Virus record (IMG/VR): IMGVR_UViG_3300037200_000120
Coordinates: 34,893-98,892 of that record
From: a virus
DNA: 64,000 nt
Reading direction: 5' to 3' (one strand)
The notes under the pieces are model-generated. The model saw only the letters and a list, made by a program, of their open reading frames with translations, ran no database searches and was not told where the DNA came from. The position numbers and the translations under genes were made by a program. Shown piece by piece: positions 42,960 to 51,458 of this stretch. Positions within the stretch are counted from its first letter, which is position 1; each line of letters starts with the position of its first letter.

Positions 42960-43856
42960 TCAAGAGCTGCGGCGCCAGTTTTTCCCCTTTGAATAGTGGT
43001 CGGCGAGATTTTCGAGGCCAGCCTTCAGGCGATCGAGCGCCACGGCCCGGCATTGAGGAATATTCAAAGGACCATTGTGAAGCTTTCGTCCAACAGAAAC
43101 CAAGTCCATTTCGTACAAAACCAAGTTATCGACCGCGCCCTGAAACCGAGAGTATATAGACTCTCTAGCATTTGTCCACAAAATAAACTGGTCCCTCTGC
43201 CATTCGTTCTGAAAATATCCGCTAGGGACTTGCGAACCGTTCACGAATGGTTTAGAAAAGTCCATGGCTGAGATCGAATGCTTGCCTGCATTGCTCCATT
43301 CTTCAAAGTATCTCCTGCCGACTTGAGCGAGAAGCGCGTTGGCGAACTTATCCCCAGGCGCGAGAAGATTGCGGTCGCGCAGCATCAGCAACGGCACGTC
43401 CGCCAAGCGGATTCGCTTGCCCTTGATCTCTTGCGTCGCCGGCTTGCCGTCTTCCCCTTGGATTTCGACCTGCTCTTCGAAACTTTCGGTTGCGAACTCG
43501 CCCCCGGCATGTACGAGCCGCTCCGCTGTCGGGGCGTCCGGCGCCGTAGAGCCGCTATTGCGAAAGTCGTGGATGAAACGCCGCTGGTCTTTCACGCGCT
43601 TGCGTACAGCCGCGGCAGGGGCGGCATTGGGCCATCCTGGGTCTACCGGGAGTTGTCGGACGGCGAACGCCTTCCGATCCGCCTCGGATTCGATCCGCTT
43701 CGGGTCCAAGCGAAGAGGTTTCCTCGGCTGCTCGATCTTGCCGGGAAAGGTAGATGCGGGGCGCGGCACCTGGGATTTCGGCAACACATCGGCCTCCGCC
43801 TCCGCCTTGGCGAGGTTCTCTTCACCGTAAGATCCGCCGTAAGATCGATTCGCCAT
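42960..43856 (-). CDS. Phage protein, possible DUF6456-like HTH
   Basis: 298 residues; the start follows GGGAG. The disordered Pro/Ala/Lys-rich N-terminal half is followed by a C-terminal helical domain (NARESIYSRFQGAVDNLVLY, then LNIPQCRAVALDRLKAGLEN) like DUF6456-style DNA-binding domains of alphaproteobacterial phages. First gene of the leftward replication block as read. Domain call is tentative. Confidence 0.5.
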   Translation of the reverse strand: MANRSYGGSYGEENLAKAEAEADVLPKSQVPRPASTFPGKIEQPRKPLRLDPKRIESEADRKAFAVRQLPVDPGWPNAAPAAAVRKRVKDQRRFIHDFRNSGSTAPDAPTAERLVHAGGEFATESFEEQVEIQGEDGKPATQEIKGKRIRLADVPLLMLRDRNLLAPGDKFANALLAQVGRRYFEEWSNAGKHSISAMDFSKPFVNGSQVPSGYFQNEWQRDQFILWTNARESIYSRFQGAVDNLVLYEMDLVSVGRKLHNGPLNIPQCRAVALDRLKAGLENLADHYSKGKNWRRSS

Positions 43857-43903
43857 TGCAGCTCCCATTTCAGGTCTCCAGTTGTCCCGACGCGTTCACG
43901 CTC

Positions 43904-44176
43904 TCACTCTGGATACCGTTTACGATGAGGCGTGAGGAACTCCTCCATCTCTCCGGAAACCTTGATGGGCGACGTTTTGAACTGCCCGTCCGACATGCTT
44001 ATGCACATCCGGACGTGATTGTTTAGAAACCACCAGTTCTCGCCCGTGTCGTCTTGAAAACAACCGTACCAGACGAGTCGATCGATATGAAGTAGGCGAG
44101 CGCCGGCCCTAGTGGAGTCAGAACGGGCAACGGCGGGTTGAGTTGGACGGGTTGTTCTGGCGTCATGAATTTTCAT
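43904..44176 (-). CDS. Hypothetical protein
   Basis: 90 residues. Start chosen at the ATG that overlaps the upstream stop (ATGA). FQDDTGENWWFLNNHVRMCI resembles small beta-rich phage proteins. Not recognised. Confidence 0.5.
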   Translation of the reverse strand: MKIHDARTTRPTQPAVARSDSTRAGARLLHIDRLVWYGCFQDDTGENWWFLNNHVRMCISMSDGQFKTSPIKVSGEMEEFLTPHRKRYPE

Positions 44177-44433
44177 CTTTCCGCAGCTTGCGGCGCCGGA
44201 TAGAGCCGGCCCAGTTGATCGAGTCCGAGCCCGAGATGCGCCTCGGCGATCGGGATGGGCGGCCCCAACTTGCCTTTGCGCTCGGCCTCGTTGAGCATAT
44301 CCGCGCCTTCGAAGCGGTTTTAGAGCCGCTGCAAGCAAGGGCCGCGCGGACCGCAAATCCAGATAAGCCAGGATTTCCTCACGACCAGGAACTTACCTTC
44401 GCTGAAATTCTCAGTTTTCGCCCATGTTTTCAT
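44173..44433 (-). pseudogene. Small gene interrupted by an in-frame TAA
   Basis: Strong AGGAGGTG site and an ATG give MKTWAKTENFSEGKFLVVRK and 17 more residues, then TAA at about 44320-44322. The same frame continues immediately with NRFEGADMLNEAERKGKLGP to a stop at 44173 that overlaps the next gene. Upstream and downstream halves both look coding, so this is either a recent nonsense mutation or a readthrough site; a TAA followed by AAC. Confidence 0.5.
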
Positions 44434-44474
44434 AGACCATCACCTCCTAATATGCTATCAAACTCAACGAGTTG

Positions 44475-44912
44475 TCACCACAATTCGAAGCCATGCATTT
44501 TCTGAAACGCCGTCCGCAACACATTCCGCTTTGCGATCGTCGCTGCTTGCTTGGTGGCCCGCTCGACCTCGCGCTCGCGCTGGATTCGAAGCTTCGTCGC
44601 CAGGCTGAACGAACGGTTGACCGCCAAATCAGGATCGAGCCGATTGACGTCGCGAGCCTGTTCCCGGATTCGATCGGTCACGAACGCAGGAAGCGCGTTC
44701 ACGGCGAGATAGCCCACCATCTTTTGCGCAATCGCCCCTTCGTCGGCGATCGATGCAGGCGCCGCGCTCAATTCGCTGACGCCCGAACTGACGCCATAGC
44801 CGAACAGGCTCGAGACGCCGCCGCGAAGCCCGCTAGCTTGCTCTGCGGAGCCCGCGATGATCGCCGCTGGCCCCAGTCCCAAAGCCCGAAGGAATGTTCG
44901 TCTACCGAGCAA
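44475..44912 (-). CDS. Protein with twin-arginine-like N-terminus
   Basis: 145 residues from a TTG start (GGAG site seven bases upstream). GRRTFLRALGLGPAAIIAG fits the Tat export consensus (RRxFL then a mild hydrophobic core). The mature region is helical and basic (RIQREREVERATKQAATIAK). Role unknown; export would be unusual in the replication region. Confidence 0.55.
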   Translation of the reverse strand: MLGRRTFLRALGLGPAAIIAGSAEQASGLRGGVSSLFGYGVSSGVSELSAAPASIADEGAIAQKMVGYLAVNALPAFVTDRIREQARDVNRLDPDLAVNRSFSLATKLRIQREREVERATKQAATIAKRNVLRTAFQKMHGFELW

Positions 44913-44960
44913 CTGCCATCTCCAATTTCAACTCGCCCAGATCCACCGTCTCTAGGCCCG

Positions 44961-45731
44961 CTACGCCGCGCCGAGATAGCGCTCGTGGCCGGGAGGCGTT
45001 AGGCGACAGGATCGACAGGAACGCTCCCCAGCGTGCGCCCGAATGGTCGCGCCGATCGAATCGGGGATAGCCTCAACCGAGACGCCGTGGGCGCGACAGA
45101 GATCGTGGAACTCGGCTTCAGCGCGGCTCGGCGACGGCGTCGCGGCCTCGAGCGCGCGCGTGGCTGGAACTTTCGCTTGAAGCGCGCGAATCTTGTCCCT
45201 GACGACGGCGCGCTCGGCATCGGTTGGCTCGTGGAAGACCTTGGCTGCGAGAACCGCCGTGATCTGATCCGCCTCCGCGTGGGCGCCCTGAGCCTTCTTG
45301 CGGGCCAAGACGAGCAGCTCCGGGGCGCCGGGACGAAACTTGGCTCCGCTCTCGACCACGGCCCGGCAAGCCGCGTTGATCGCCCAGAGCGGTTGCGAGG
45401 ACAGCACCCGAGCGTAATCCGTCACGGTCGCCTCGACCGAGGCGGCATCTATCCCGACCATCGGCAGCAGGCCGAATAGTCTGGCAATGCTGCGCTTGGC
45501 GTCGTCTAGGTCGGCCCCACGCACCGCGGCGCCGAGAACGTCACGGCGCCCCTCGAGCGCGCGCCGCTCGTCATCGCGAAGCGCAGTGCGGTCTGAAATT
45601 TCATACCCGATTCCGATCGGCTCCATCTCGCGGCAACACCTCGACAACGCTTCCCTCGATCGTGGGTCCAGCGGAACCGGAGGTTTGGCCGAAATCGAAA
45701 CTGTCGTCAGGCTGTTCGTGGCGTTTTCCAT
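44961..45731 (-). CDS. Replication accessory protein (helicase-loader type)
   Basis: 256 residues from the first ATG, or 221 from an ATG at 45626 with a better ribosome site (GAGGTG). Central PLWAINAACRAVVESGAKFR and RPGAPELLVLARKKA match proteins that follow the initiator gene in rhizobial phages; C-terminal CRSCRLTPPGHE may bind zinc. Partner of the preceding initiator, like lambda O and P. Inference by order and pattern. Confidence 0.55.
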   Translation of the reverse strand: MENATNSLTTVSISAKPPVPLDPRSREALSRCCREMEPIGIGYEISDRTALRDDERRALEGRRDVLGAAVRGADLDDAKRSIARLFGLLPMVGIDAASVEATVTDYARVLSSQPLWAINAACRAVVESGAKFRPGAPELLVLARKKAQGAHAEADQITAVLAAKVFHEPTDAERAVVRDKIRALQAKVPATRALEAATPSPSRAEAEFHDLCRAHGVSVEAIPDSIGATIRAHAGERSCRSCRLTPPGHERYLGAA

Positions 45732-46434
45732 CGATAATATCTCGTAAAATTGAGGACGTAGAGGGCTTGGCGGAGTGGCCGTTGAGCGGCCCGGCGCGGG
45801 CTGGCGGGAACGTGGCGTTTTTGAACCAATCGAGTCGGAAACCCTGCCAACCGCGGTCGATCATCATCCGAGCCGCGTCCTGCGGCATGCCCGTCGCGAC
45901 GAATTCGTTCGCCAGCCGCGCGGCAGCTTGGGGCGTCAGCGGTTTGCGCATCCGCTGCCGGTGATCGATTACCTCGGCCGCCAGTTCGTCGCCCAAGGCT
46001 TCCGAGAGTTCCTGCCGAGGGGTTGGCTTCCGAATGGCAGTGGGCTGGGTCGGCGTTTCGACTTGGGGAACAGAATGCGTAGCATTCGTAAGGGGTATAA
46101 TTACTTCTTCTGCGCCATAAAGAACGGGCGTGGGCGCACATACGCGAGGCTCTGGTTTTTGTTTCCTAATTTCCTTTGAAATCATTGAAGAATTTTGGTC
46201 CGCAATAGGCGCGACGGTCGCTTCCGTGTCGCTTCCATGTCGCGCGACAGTCGCTTCTATGTCGCGCGATGCTCGTTCTTTTGCTTTTTGCGCCGCGCGC
46301 TTTGCCTTCCTGGCAGCCTCGACATTATCGCGCGCTTCGATCGCCTCCACGGCAAGCGCGATGGCCTCTGCTGGCGCCCCAGCATCTGACATGGCGCGGA
46401 TCAAGGCTGCGATGCTCACAGACGACCGCGCCAA
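45601..46434 (-). CDS. Phage replication initiation protein
   Basis: 277 residues. N-terminal domain with IAALIRAMSDAGAPAEAIAL, a basic coiled coil (EAARKAKRAAQKAKERASRD), a linker, and a C-terminal domain with ARMMIDRGWQGFRLDWF, the usual end of phage helix-turn-helix replication proteins. Overlaps the downstream replication gene. Likely binds the origin; none could be located. Confidence 0.6.
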   Translation of the reverse strand: MARSSVSIAALIRAMSDAGAPAEAIALAVEAIEARDNVEAARKAKRAAQKAKERASRDIEATVARHGSDTEATVAPIADQNSSMISKEIRKQKPEPRVCAPTPVLYGAEEVIIPLTNATHSVPQVETPTQPTAIRKPTPRQELSEALGDELAAEVIDHRQRMRKPLTPQAAARLANEFVATGMPQDAARMMIDRGWQGFRLDWFKNATFPPARAGPLNGHSAKPSTSSILRDIIDGKRHEQPDDSFDFGQTSGSAGPTIEGSVVEVLPRDGADRNRV

Positions 46435-46895
46435 TCTTCAGGCGTGATGTCCGCAGCGTCAGCGTGGAAGACATATCGCCCCTTCCACTCGCTCATCATG
46501 AGATCGCACTTGCTGCTATTGCAGGGCCTGCATGCTACTACGAGATTCGATAACTCATTCGTCCCGCCTCTCGCCAACGGAACGACATGATCGACCGAGA
46601 ATGGGCCTCCCTCATCATTGCAGTAGTAGCATTTGCGGCCATCTCGCCGATACACCACTCCCGTGAGAGGCAGCCATTCCTTTTCCGGAAGCCGGGGAGT
46701 CGCCGCGATCCCGAGCGTTCTGTGCGCCAAGGGAGCCGCGATTCGACGCAAATACCTCCGTTCGGAATAGACTTGAGCATCCTTCCTTTCGGCCTTGGCC
46801 GACCGCTTGCCGATTAATCCATCGGCGACGGTTCCCATCTGTTTTTTAGTGCATCCGGCTAGGCGCATCTGTTCAATCACGTCCTCAAGGGTCAT
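46416..46895 (-). CDS. HNH endonuclease
   Basis: 159 residues. HNH core: GRKCYYCNDEGGPFSVDHVV, PLARGGTNELSNLVVACRPC, NSSKCDLMM, with both Cys pairs and the His/Asn/His order. Starts at the ATG overlapping the stop of the gene before it. Lies at the head of the initiator gene, a usual place for free-standing HNH genes. Confidence 0.85.
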   Translation of the reverse strand: MTLEDVIEQMRLAGCTKKQMGTVADGLIGKRSAKAERKDAQVYSERRYLRRIAAPLAHRTLGIAATPRLPEKEWLPLTGVVYRRDGRKCYYCNDEGGPFSVDHVVPLARGGTNELSNLVVACRPCNSSKCDLMMSEWKGRYVFHADAADITPEDWRGRL

Positions 46896-47023
46896 GCGCG
46901 CCGCCATTCGGAGAGAAGGCGATCACCCCGCTTCGAAACTGAACGGGCAAATCTCTTGTCGACCGCATGCCCAGGATGCGCGTGCGCGGCGTTCAGCACG
47001 GCGCCGGAGACGATTCGGAGCAT
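46892..47023 (-). CDS. Small protein before HNH gene
   Basis: 43 residues (MLRIVSGAVLNAAHAHPGHA, then AVDKRFARSVSKRGDRLLSE). ATGA-coupled to the HNH gene. Helical and basic; unknown role. Confidence 0.5.
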   Translation of the reverse strand: MLRIVSGAVLNAAHAHPGHAVDKRFARSVSKRGDRLLSEWRRA

Positions 47024-47061
47024 TCTGAACTGGGCGCCGTTCGCCCTTTTCCAAAGGGAAC

Positions 47062-47310
47062 TCACGAATCCTCCCCCGCCGCCAGATCCTCGAACGCAGC
47101 CGCAGCCAACAAGAGAGGAGAGACGCCCAAAGCGCGGGCGAGAGAGGCGAGAGTCCCGACGCGAAGCGTGGCGACGCCGGAACCGTCCATGCCCGCACCC
47201 TCAATGCGTAGGACTAATTCCTCCGCCAGATTGGCCTTGTCGGCGAGGCCTTGGAACGTCATTCCGAGCCTCTTGCGGTGATGCGCGATCTTGTCGCCGA
47301 GAGCGGTCAT
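47062..47310 (-). CDS. Xre/Cro-C1-type regulator
   Basis: 82 residues. Helix-turn-helix IAHHRKRLGMTFQGLADKAN and LAEELVLRIEGAGMDGSG, followed by LRVGTLASLARALGVSPLLL: the standard Cro/C1 pattern. Possibly regulates the replication block. ATGA-coupled to the gene upstream of it. Confidence 0.75.
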   Translation of the reverse strand: MTALGDKIAHHRKRLGMTFQGLADKANLAEELVLRIEGAGMDGSGVATLRVGTLASLARALGVSPLLLAAAAFEDLAAGEDS

Positions 47311-47831
47311 GCGAGCACCTCAACTTCAACCGAGTGCGTCAGCGACCACCGGCCATATATCTGATGACGTTCAGCTCGTTGGACACATTCTTTCAGAATC
47401 CATGGAACCAGTTTCTCGCTCCAATCGTTCAATGAAGTCCAGCCGGAACCGTTGGCCAATGCGTTCACGTCAAAAACGCCGACCGTACCGTCCTCTCTCT
47501 TCGCCGAGCCGACCCAATGCGTGTACCGATAGGCGGCTCGCGGTGAGACGCCAGGGGCACTCCAGGGGCCGTGCCACTGGATACGCGCTAGACCCCATGT
47601 CGGCCACTCCAAGGGCTCTCGGCGTCGTTTCCAGACCACGCCGAGTCGGCCCAATATTTCCCACATCAGCGTCGGATTGGTGTATCGCTTCTGCTCGAAA
47701 TCTCCGAGGAAGGGACGCACCTCGAAAAGCGTCAGCCCTGTGATCGCAGCAATGGCCGCAGGCCCGCAGTTGCACCCCCACGCATTGAATGCGGCCTCGG
47801 CGTCTTCTCGGGTGAACCGGGGCGCTTTCAT
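47307..47831 (-). CDS. C39/papain-like cysteine protease fold protein
   Basis: 174 residues. CNCGPAAIAAITGLTLFEVR carries a Cys followed by GPAA as in C39-type peptidases; a later YRYTHWVGSAKRE gives the His and GVFDVNALANGS the Asp or Asn of a catalytic triad. Such a small soluble form without other domains is unusual. Whether it cuts protein or has another use is unknown. Starts ATGA-coupled. Confidence 0.55.
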   Translation of the reverse strand: MKAPRFTREDAEAAFNAWGCNCGPAAIAAITGLTLFEVRPFLGDFEQKRYTNPTLMWEILGRLGVVWKRRREPLEWPTWGLARIQWHGPWSAPGVSPRAAYRYTHWVGSAKREDGTVGVFDVNALANGSGWTSLNDWSEKLVPWILKECVQRAERHQIYGRWSLTHSVEVEVLA

Positions 47832-48031
47832 GCCGCCACCTCGACCTTCCGCCGCACTGCCACAACGGCCTTCAGAAGCCATTCTCTATCCACGCCTTCA
47901 AAGCTGACATCACAATCCATGAGATCGTCGACCAGGGCGTCGTTGGACATGGCGGCTAGTTCGGGACCGTAGCCGTTCAAGGTTGCCCGCTTGATGGATT
48001 CGGAGACGAGATGGTCGAGGGAGGTGGTCAT
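47828..48031 (-). CDS. Hypothetical small protein
   Basis: 67 residues; start chosen at the ATG overlapping the methyltransferase stop. TTSLDHLVSESIKRATLNGY and acidic DDLMDCDVSFEGVDREW. Could be a small inhibitor or cofactor for the neighbouring methylase; unproven. Confidence 0.5.
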   Translation of the reverse strand: MTTSLDHLVSESIKRATLNGYGPELAAMSNDALVDDLMDCDVSFEGVDREWLLKAVVAVRRKVEVAA

Positions 48032-49722
48032 GCGGATGAGCTTTCGTGACGGGCGGCGTCGGCGAGGATTCTTTCGCCGATCCATCTGACAACCGGAACC
48101 GCGAAACTGTTGCCGAGTTGGCGATACCTAGCTCCGTCGGCTTGACCTTTTCCAGTCTCGTCGGGTATCAATGTATAATCATCAGGAAATCCTTGTAGGC
48201 GCTCACACTCTCGTAATCGCGGGGTTAGACGACGAACGGCCCAACCCCCAGCACCTCCTTTCCCGTGGGCTACGTCGCCACGGTCGGAGGCGAATTGTTG
48301 GCTTTCGTCATGCCCCATGGAGCGCAGCGTCGGCGCGAGGTCTGAGGTCGCATCGGCGCCGTGATCCTTGCAGGAAAACGCGATTGGCCCAGTCTGGTAG
48401 GCGATTGCCGGCTCGGCGTTGGCGACGGCCCGCAAAGGATGGCACGGATCGCCGACCTTGGGGTTGCTGAAATTTGCCGGATGATGAATCTGGCGCGGAT
48501 CAAACGCAATTGCCAGCGGGTGCGCGCCGGCAGCCAGCGGATGGCAAGGATCACCGGGTTGCGGATTGGAGCGGTTCGTCGCGCTCGTGATCTGCGTGGT
48601 GTCGAAGGCGACGGCCCACGGCTTGACTGTTTCCAGCGTGCCGCAGATGTCTTCCGACACGGGCGGGGGCCGATCGTAGCCGCGCCCGTCGTCCCCGCGG
48701 AAACGATCCTGAAAGGCTATCGCCTGGCTGAAGCCGTCCGTATCGAGAGGCGCGGCATGGTCGCCGTAGACGCAGACGTCGCTCTGCCGAGCATCGAAGG
48801 CCGTCACACCGGCTTTGTGGGCGACGACGTCGCCCACAAAGCCGGTGGTTTGGTTGGCGCCTACCGTCAGACTGTCGGCAACTTCGCATGCGATCATAGT
48901 GGTGGACTCGTAATCCTGAGACGCGCCCTCGCGCGTTGCGACGCAACGCGCGAGGGCGGGCGCTGCAATCAATCCTCCGTCGCGGTCGAAATCTGTTCCG
49001 AGCCCGCCACCGCCTCGAGTGCGCGCCGCAAGAGTAGGGGCAACTCTTTCCCGCGTTTCTCGGCGCGGCGCAGAATCCCCCTGCACGCTTTTGCGCTCAA
49101 ATAATATCGACGCTGGATCAACCCTGTCTCCAAAACCGATGACAACGAACACACGGCGGCGTCGTTGGGCGAGTCCGTGGTATTGAGCATCCCGAACGAA
49201 CCACGCAAGCCGCGCCCGTGGTCCATGAACCATACCGACGTCGGGCCATCCTCCCCCTCTAGGCGGTACGAGGGCGCGTTCGCTTCCGACAAACGCTCCC
49301 AGCAAACAACCGAAGGCGTTGTCTGGGGTATTGAGCAGTCCTGGCACATTTTCGTAGAGGGCGCCGCGGAGTCCGCATAGTCGAACAAGTTCATGAGCGA
49401 GCACCACATAAGCCAGTGTTAGATTTCCGCGCGCGTCATCCAAAGAAAGCCGCTTTCCTGCGATAGAAAACGCTTGACACGGCGGGCCTCCTATCAACCA
49501 ATCGACCCTACCTAGACTTGCGGGATCAATCAAGGTAAAATCGCCATAGTTGGGAACGCCGTTTCGCGATAGCGGCTCGCCCGGCATGTTCGACCCGTAG
49601 TGATGCGCCAGCACGCGCGACGCAGCCTTGTCGATTTCCGCAAAGCCTACGGGCGTGAAACCGAGCGGCTCCAATGCGCAGCTCGCCGCCTCGATCCCAC
49701 TGCACACGCTCAGGAAACGCAT
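48028..49722 (-). CDS. C5-cytosine DNA methyltransferase
   Basis: 564 residues with all main motifs: I SVCSGIEAAS (5-14), IV GGPPCQAFS with catalytic Cys 82, VI ENVPG (124-128), VIII AQRRRRVFVV (about 185-194), and X YRQLGNSFAVPVV near the end. A long target-recognition region lies between VIII and IX (about residues 200-500) with DxxxxxN-type repeats (FDTTQITSATNRSNPQPGDP). Two perfect palindromes lie in the part that encodes residues about 255-306. Start at an ATG that overlaps the preceding gene. Confidence 0.9.
   Translation of the reverse strand: MRFLSVCSGIEAASCALEPLGFTPVGFAEIDKAASRVLAHHYGSNMPGEPLSRNGVPNYGDFTLIDPASLGRVDWLIGGPPCQAFSIAGKRLSLDDARGNLTLAYVVLAHELVRLCGLRGALYENVPGLLNTPDNAFGCLLGAFVGSERALVPPRGGGWPDVGMVHGPRARLAWFVRDAQYHGLAQRRRRVFVVIGFGDRVDPASILFERKSVQGDSAPRRETRERVAPTLAARTRGGGGLGTDFDRDGGLIAAPALARCVATREGASQDYESTTMIACEVADSLTVGANQTTGFVGDVVAHKAGVTAFDARQSDVCVYGDHAAPLDTDGFSQAIAFQDRFRGDDGRGYDRPPPVSEDICGTLETVKPWAVAFDTTQITSATNRSNPQPGDPCHPLAAGAHPLAIAFDPRQIHHPANFSNPKVGDPCHPLRAVANAEPAIAYQTGPIAFSCKDHGADATSDLAPTLRSMGHDESQQFASDRGDVAHGKGGAGGWAVRRLTPRLRECERLQGFPDDYTLIPDETGKGQADGARYRQLGNSFAVPVVRWIGERILADAARHESSSA
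48807..48847. repeat. Perfect 41-bp palindrome (20-bp arms)
   Basis: CACCGGCTTTGTGGGCGACG, one A, and the exact reverse complement of the arm. Inside the methyltransferase coding sequence, in the variable recognition region. The arms stop matching immediately outside. Confidence 0.9.
48924..48958. repeat. Perfect 35-bp palindrome (17-bp arms)
   Basis: CGCCCTCGCGCGTTGCG, one A, and the exact reverse complement. About 75 bases from the 41-bp palindrome and with the same one-base A centre. Confidence 0.9.
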
Positions 49723-49892
49723 GGCTCTTGCCCCGCTTCGATCCTATCCACCATCGCAACCATCTCCCGACGCGTTTCCTCGAGGTCGAAGCCGTCTTCT
49801 TCGGCTTCATCGAGGATTTCTTCGTCGGACATGGCCATGATGTCTTCGACCAGGAAGTCGGATAGACGCATGAGCTGTTCGTGCGCGCTCAT
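49710..49892 (-). CDS. Small acidic protein
   Basis: 60 residues, strongly acidic helical (DIMAMSDEEILDEAEEDGFD). Overlaps the methyltransferase start. An acidic DNA mimic would fit the position beside a methylase, but nothing proves it. Confidence 0.6.
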   Translation of the reverse strand: MSAHEQLMRLSDFLVEDIMAMSDEEILDEAEEDGFDLEETRREMVAMVDRIEAGQEPCVS

Positions 49893-50158
49893 GCTGGTTC
49901 CTCAGGAAGTTCGATTGCGGTCCAATGCGTATGGTAGCCGGGCCAGCCGCCGACGTCGGTAGTCACCGTTCTCTTGGCAGCCTTCGTGTATGTTCTCACA
50001 GCTATATCAACTTGCACCGTGTACCCACAATCGAGCGGCGTCCCGACATACGGCGGTTCGTTGACAGGAAATCTCCACCACAACACTGGGCCGAAGTCTT
50101 CGTGCCATTCCGAAAGATGGCCGGCTTTCTCGGTTGATTGCTTGTTAGATATTGACAT
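49889..50158 (-). CDS. Hypothetical protein
   Basis: 89 residues. Aromatic-rich beta protein (SEWHEDFGPVLWWRFPVNEP, then DVGGWPGYHTHWTAIELP). ATGA-coupled to the next gene. Not recognised. Confidence 0.6.
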   Translation of the reverse strand: MSISNKQSTEKAGHLSEWHEDFGPVLWWRFPVNEPPYVGTPLDCGYTVQVDIAVRTYTKAAKRTVTTDVGGWPGYHTHWTAIELPEEPA

Positions 50159-50159
50159 T

Positions 50160-50216
50160 TCACGCGCCTCCAGTCAACATGGAACGCAGCAATTCTAACT
50201 CATCTGCGATGATCAT
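50160..50216 (-). CDS. 18-codon ORF
   Basis: MIIADELELLRSMLTGGA, coupled ATGA to the ORF before it and three bases from the next start. Probably a translational bridge; may not be a functional protein. Confidence 0.3.
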   Translation of the reverse strand: MIIADELELLRSMLTGGA

Positions 50217-50305
50217 GCGACCCTCGCAAATTCGCCGAAATGTTCGAGCGCGGCGCGCACGTAAGCCTCATCCTGAGACGGAAATGGTCGGCGCCGGCCG
50301 GTCAT
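50213..50305 (-). CDS. 30-codon ORF
   Basis: MTGRRRPFPSQDEAYVRAAL type peptide directly behind the DnaA domain IV gene stop (GGGGG site). Ends coupled ATGA to the 18-codon ORF. Confidence 0.35.
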   Translation of the reverse strand: MTGRRRPFPSQDEAYVRAALEHFGEFARVA

Positions 50306-50307
50306 TG

Positions 50308-50979
50308 TTATTGTCCCCCCAGCATTTTTTTCAGCAGAGCGAGTTCTTCCCGCAAAGTTGGATCAATTGCGCATAACGACTCGATCCTTTGAACCGCGTG
50401 GATCGCCGTAGAATGATCACGACCGCCAAACTTACGGCCAATCTCTGGGTATGACCGCAAAGTCAATTGCTTCGCCAGATACATCGCCAATTGGCGAGGC
50501 CTCACGATGATCGCCGTGCGCCGCGACGATAGGATGTCTCTCACGGTTACGGGGAAGTATCTCGCCGCCACCACGCGGACGATGTCTTGGATCGTTGGGG
50601 CATTTTTTACGGGAGGAACTTCCGATTCCGTTTCAGCTCGCTTGGCTGCGATCAACTCGAGTTCCGCAATACGCGCCTTGAGAGGCCGCAACGCGCGTTC
50701 GATCCGAGCTTCGGTGTTGTCCTCCTCGGGAGTAGTCTCGGGCGTTCTGATCAAAGACAAAGGCTTCATCACGACTTCGGGCTGCTCTACCCGCTTGAGA
50801 ACAGTAGCCGGCAAAGTTCGCGGATCGCGCGCGCGCCTGGCCGCGTGGGCCTTCCGCAGGGCTTCCCCGGCATTGGGACCGAGGCGTTCCGCTTCCTGCT
50901 CTGGCGACGTTCCTATCTCGATCGGGCAGCGGGAACTGAGGCTGGCGGAGTAGGAGCCTTGGGAGAAGATGGCGGTCAT
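50308..50979 (-). CDS. DnaA domain IV-like DNA-binding protein
   Basis: 223 residues; start at the ATG overlapping the stop of the Dam-type gene. C-terminal domain (about residues 140-223): [20 protein letters not shown], then [20 protein letters not shown] and [13 protein letters not shown], which is the DnaA signature (DHSTxxHAxxxI) and the origin-binding helix-turn-helix. The AAA+ ATPase domains of DnaA are absent. N-terminal half is linker and coiled coil. Could bind DnaA boxes on phage or host DNA, either to start replication or to compete with host DnaA. Confidence 0.75.
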   Translation of the reverse strand: MTAIFSQGSYSASLSSRCPIEIGTSPEQEAERLGPNAGEALRKAHAARRARDPRTLPATVLKRVEQPEVVMKPLSLIRTPETTPEEDNTEARIERALRPLKARIAELELIAAKRAETESEVPPVKNAPTIQDIVRVVAARYFPVTVRDILSSRRTAIIVRPRQLAMYLAKQLTLRSYPEIGRKFGGRDHSTAIHAVQRIESLCAIDPTLREELALLKKMLGGQ

Positions 50980-51458
50980 ACGGCATTCCTCACTAACCAA
51001 CCCAGAGATCGCGCATTGTAGAGCGCCGCGACCCCACGCGCTCCGATCGCCATCAGCGCCGTTCCGGTTCCTGGCGATTTGCCGATAGTCCCGTCAGGGC
51101 GTTCGAATTTGACCTTTGGCGAGATGAACAGGACCGCATCCATCTTCGGAGCGGCCCATTGAAACCATGGGGCTGACGTGCGATCAGGAACAAGGCAGAC
51201 CCCGTTGGCGTGGGCGACGAAAGTTTCCAGCCAAGGCATGAGGCCGTTGCGTTTCCCAAACGGGGCATTCATCCAACAGAACCCGTCCCACGACCACGAC
51301 GTCTCTTGGCCCTTGAAGATCCATCGATTCGCCGGCACATGGCGCGGGCCTTCCTTGGGCGCGGCAACGTCGACGTCGAACCTGACGCCGAGCGCCTCGA
51401 AAATATAGGCGGGAGTATGCCACTCGTCGCTCTGGCCTTCCGTTTCCCATGCGCTCAT
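50976..51458 (-). CDS. Phage DNA N6-adenine methyltransferase (Dam-type)
   Basis: 160 residues. [20 protein letters not shown] is the N-terminal signature of the phage Dam-like family (PF05869 type); [15 protein letters not shown] carries the NPPY-equivalent motif, here NAPFG. No large recognition domain, as usual in this family. Protects phage DNA or marks it. Overlaps the DnaA-like gene. Confidence 0.8.
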   Translation of the reverse strand: MSAWETEGQSDEWHTPAYIFEALGVRFDVDVAAPKEGPRHVPANRWIFKGQETSWSWDGFCWMNAPFGKRNGLMPWLETFVAHANGVCLVPDRTSAPWFQWAAPKMDAVLFISPKVKFERPDGTIGKSPGTGTALMAIGARGVAALYNARSLGWLVRNAV

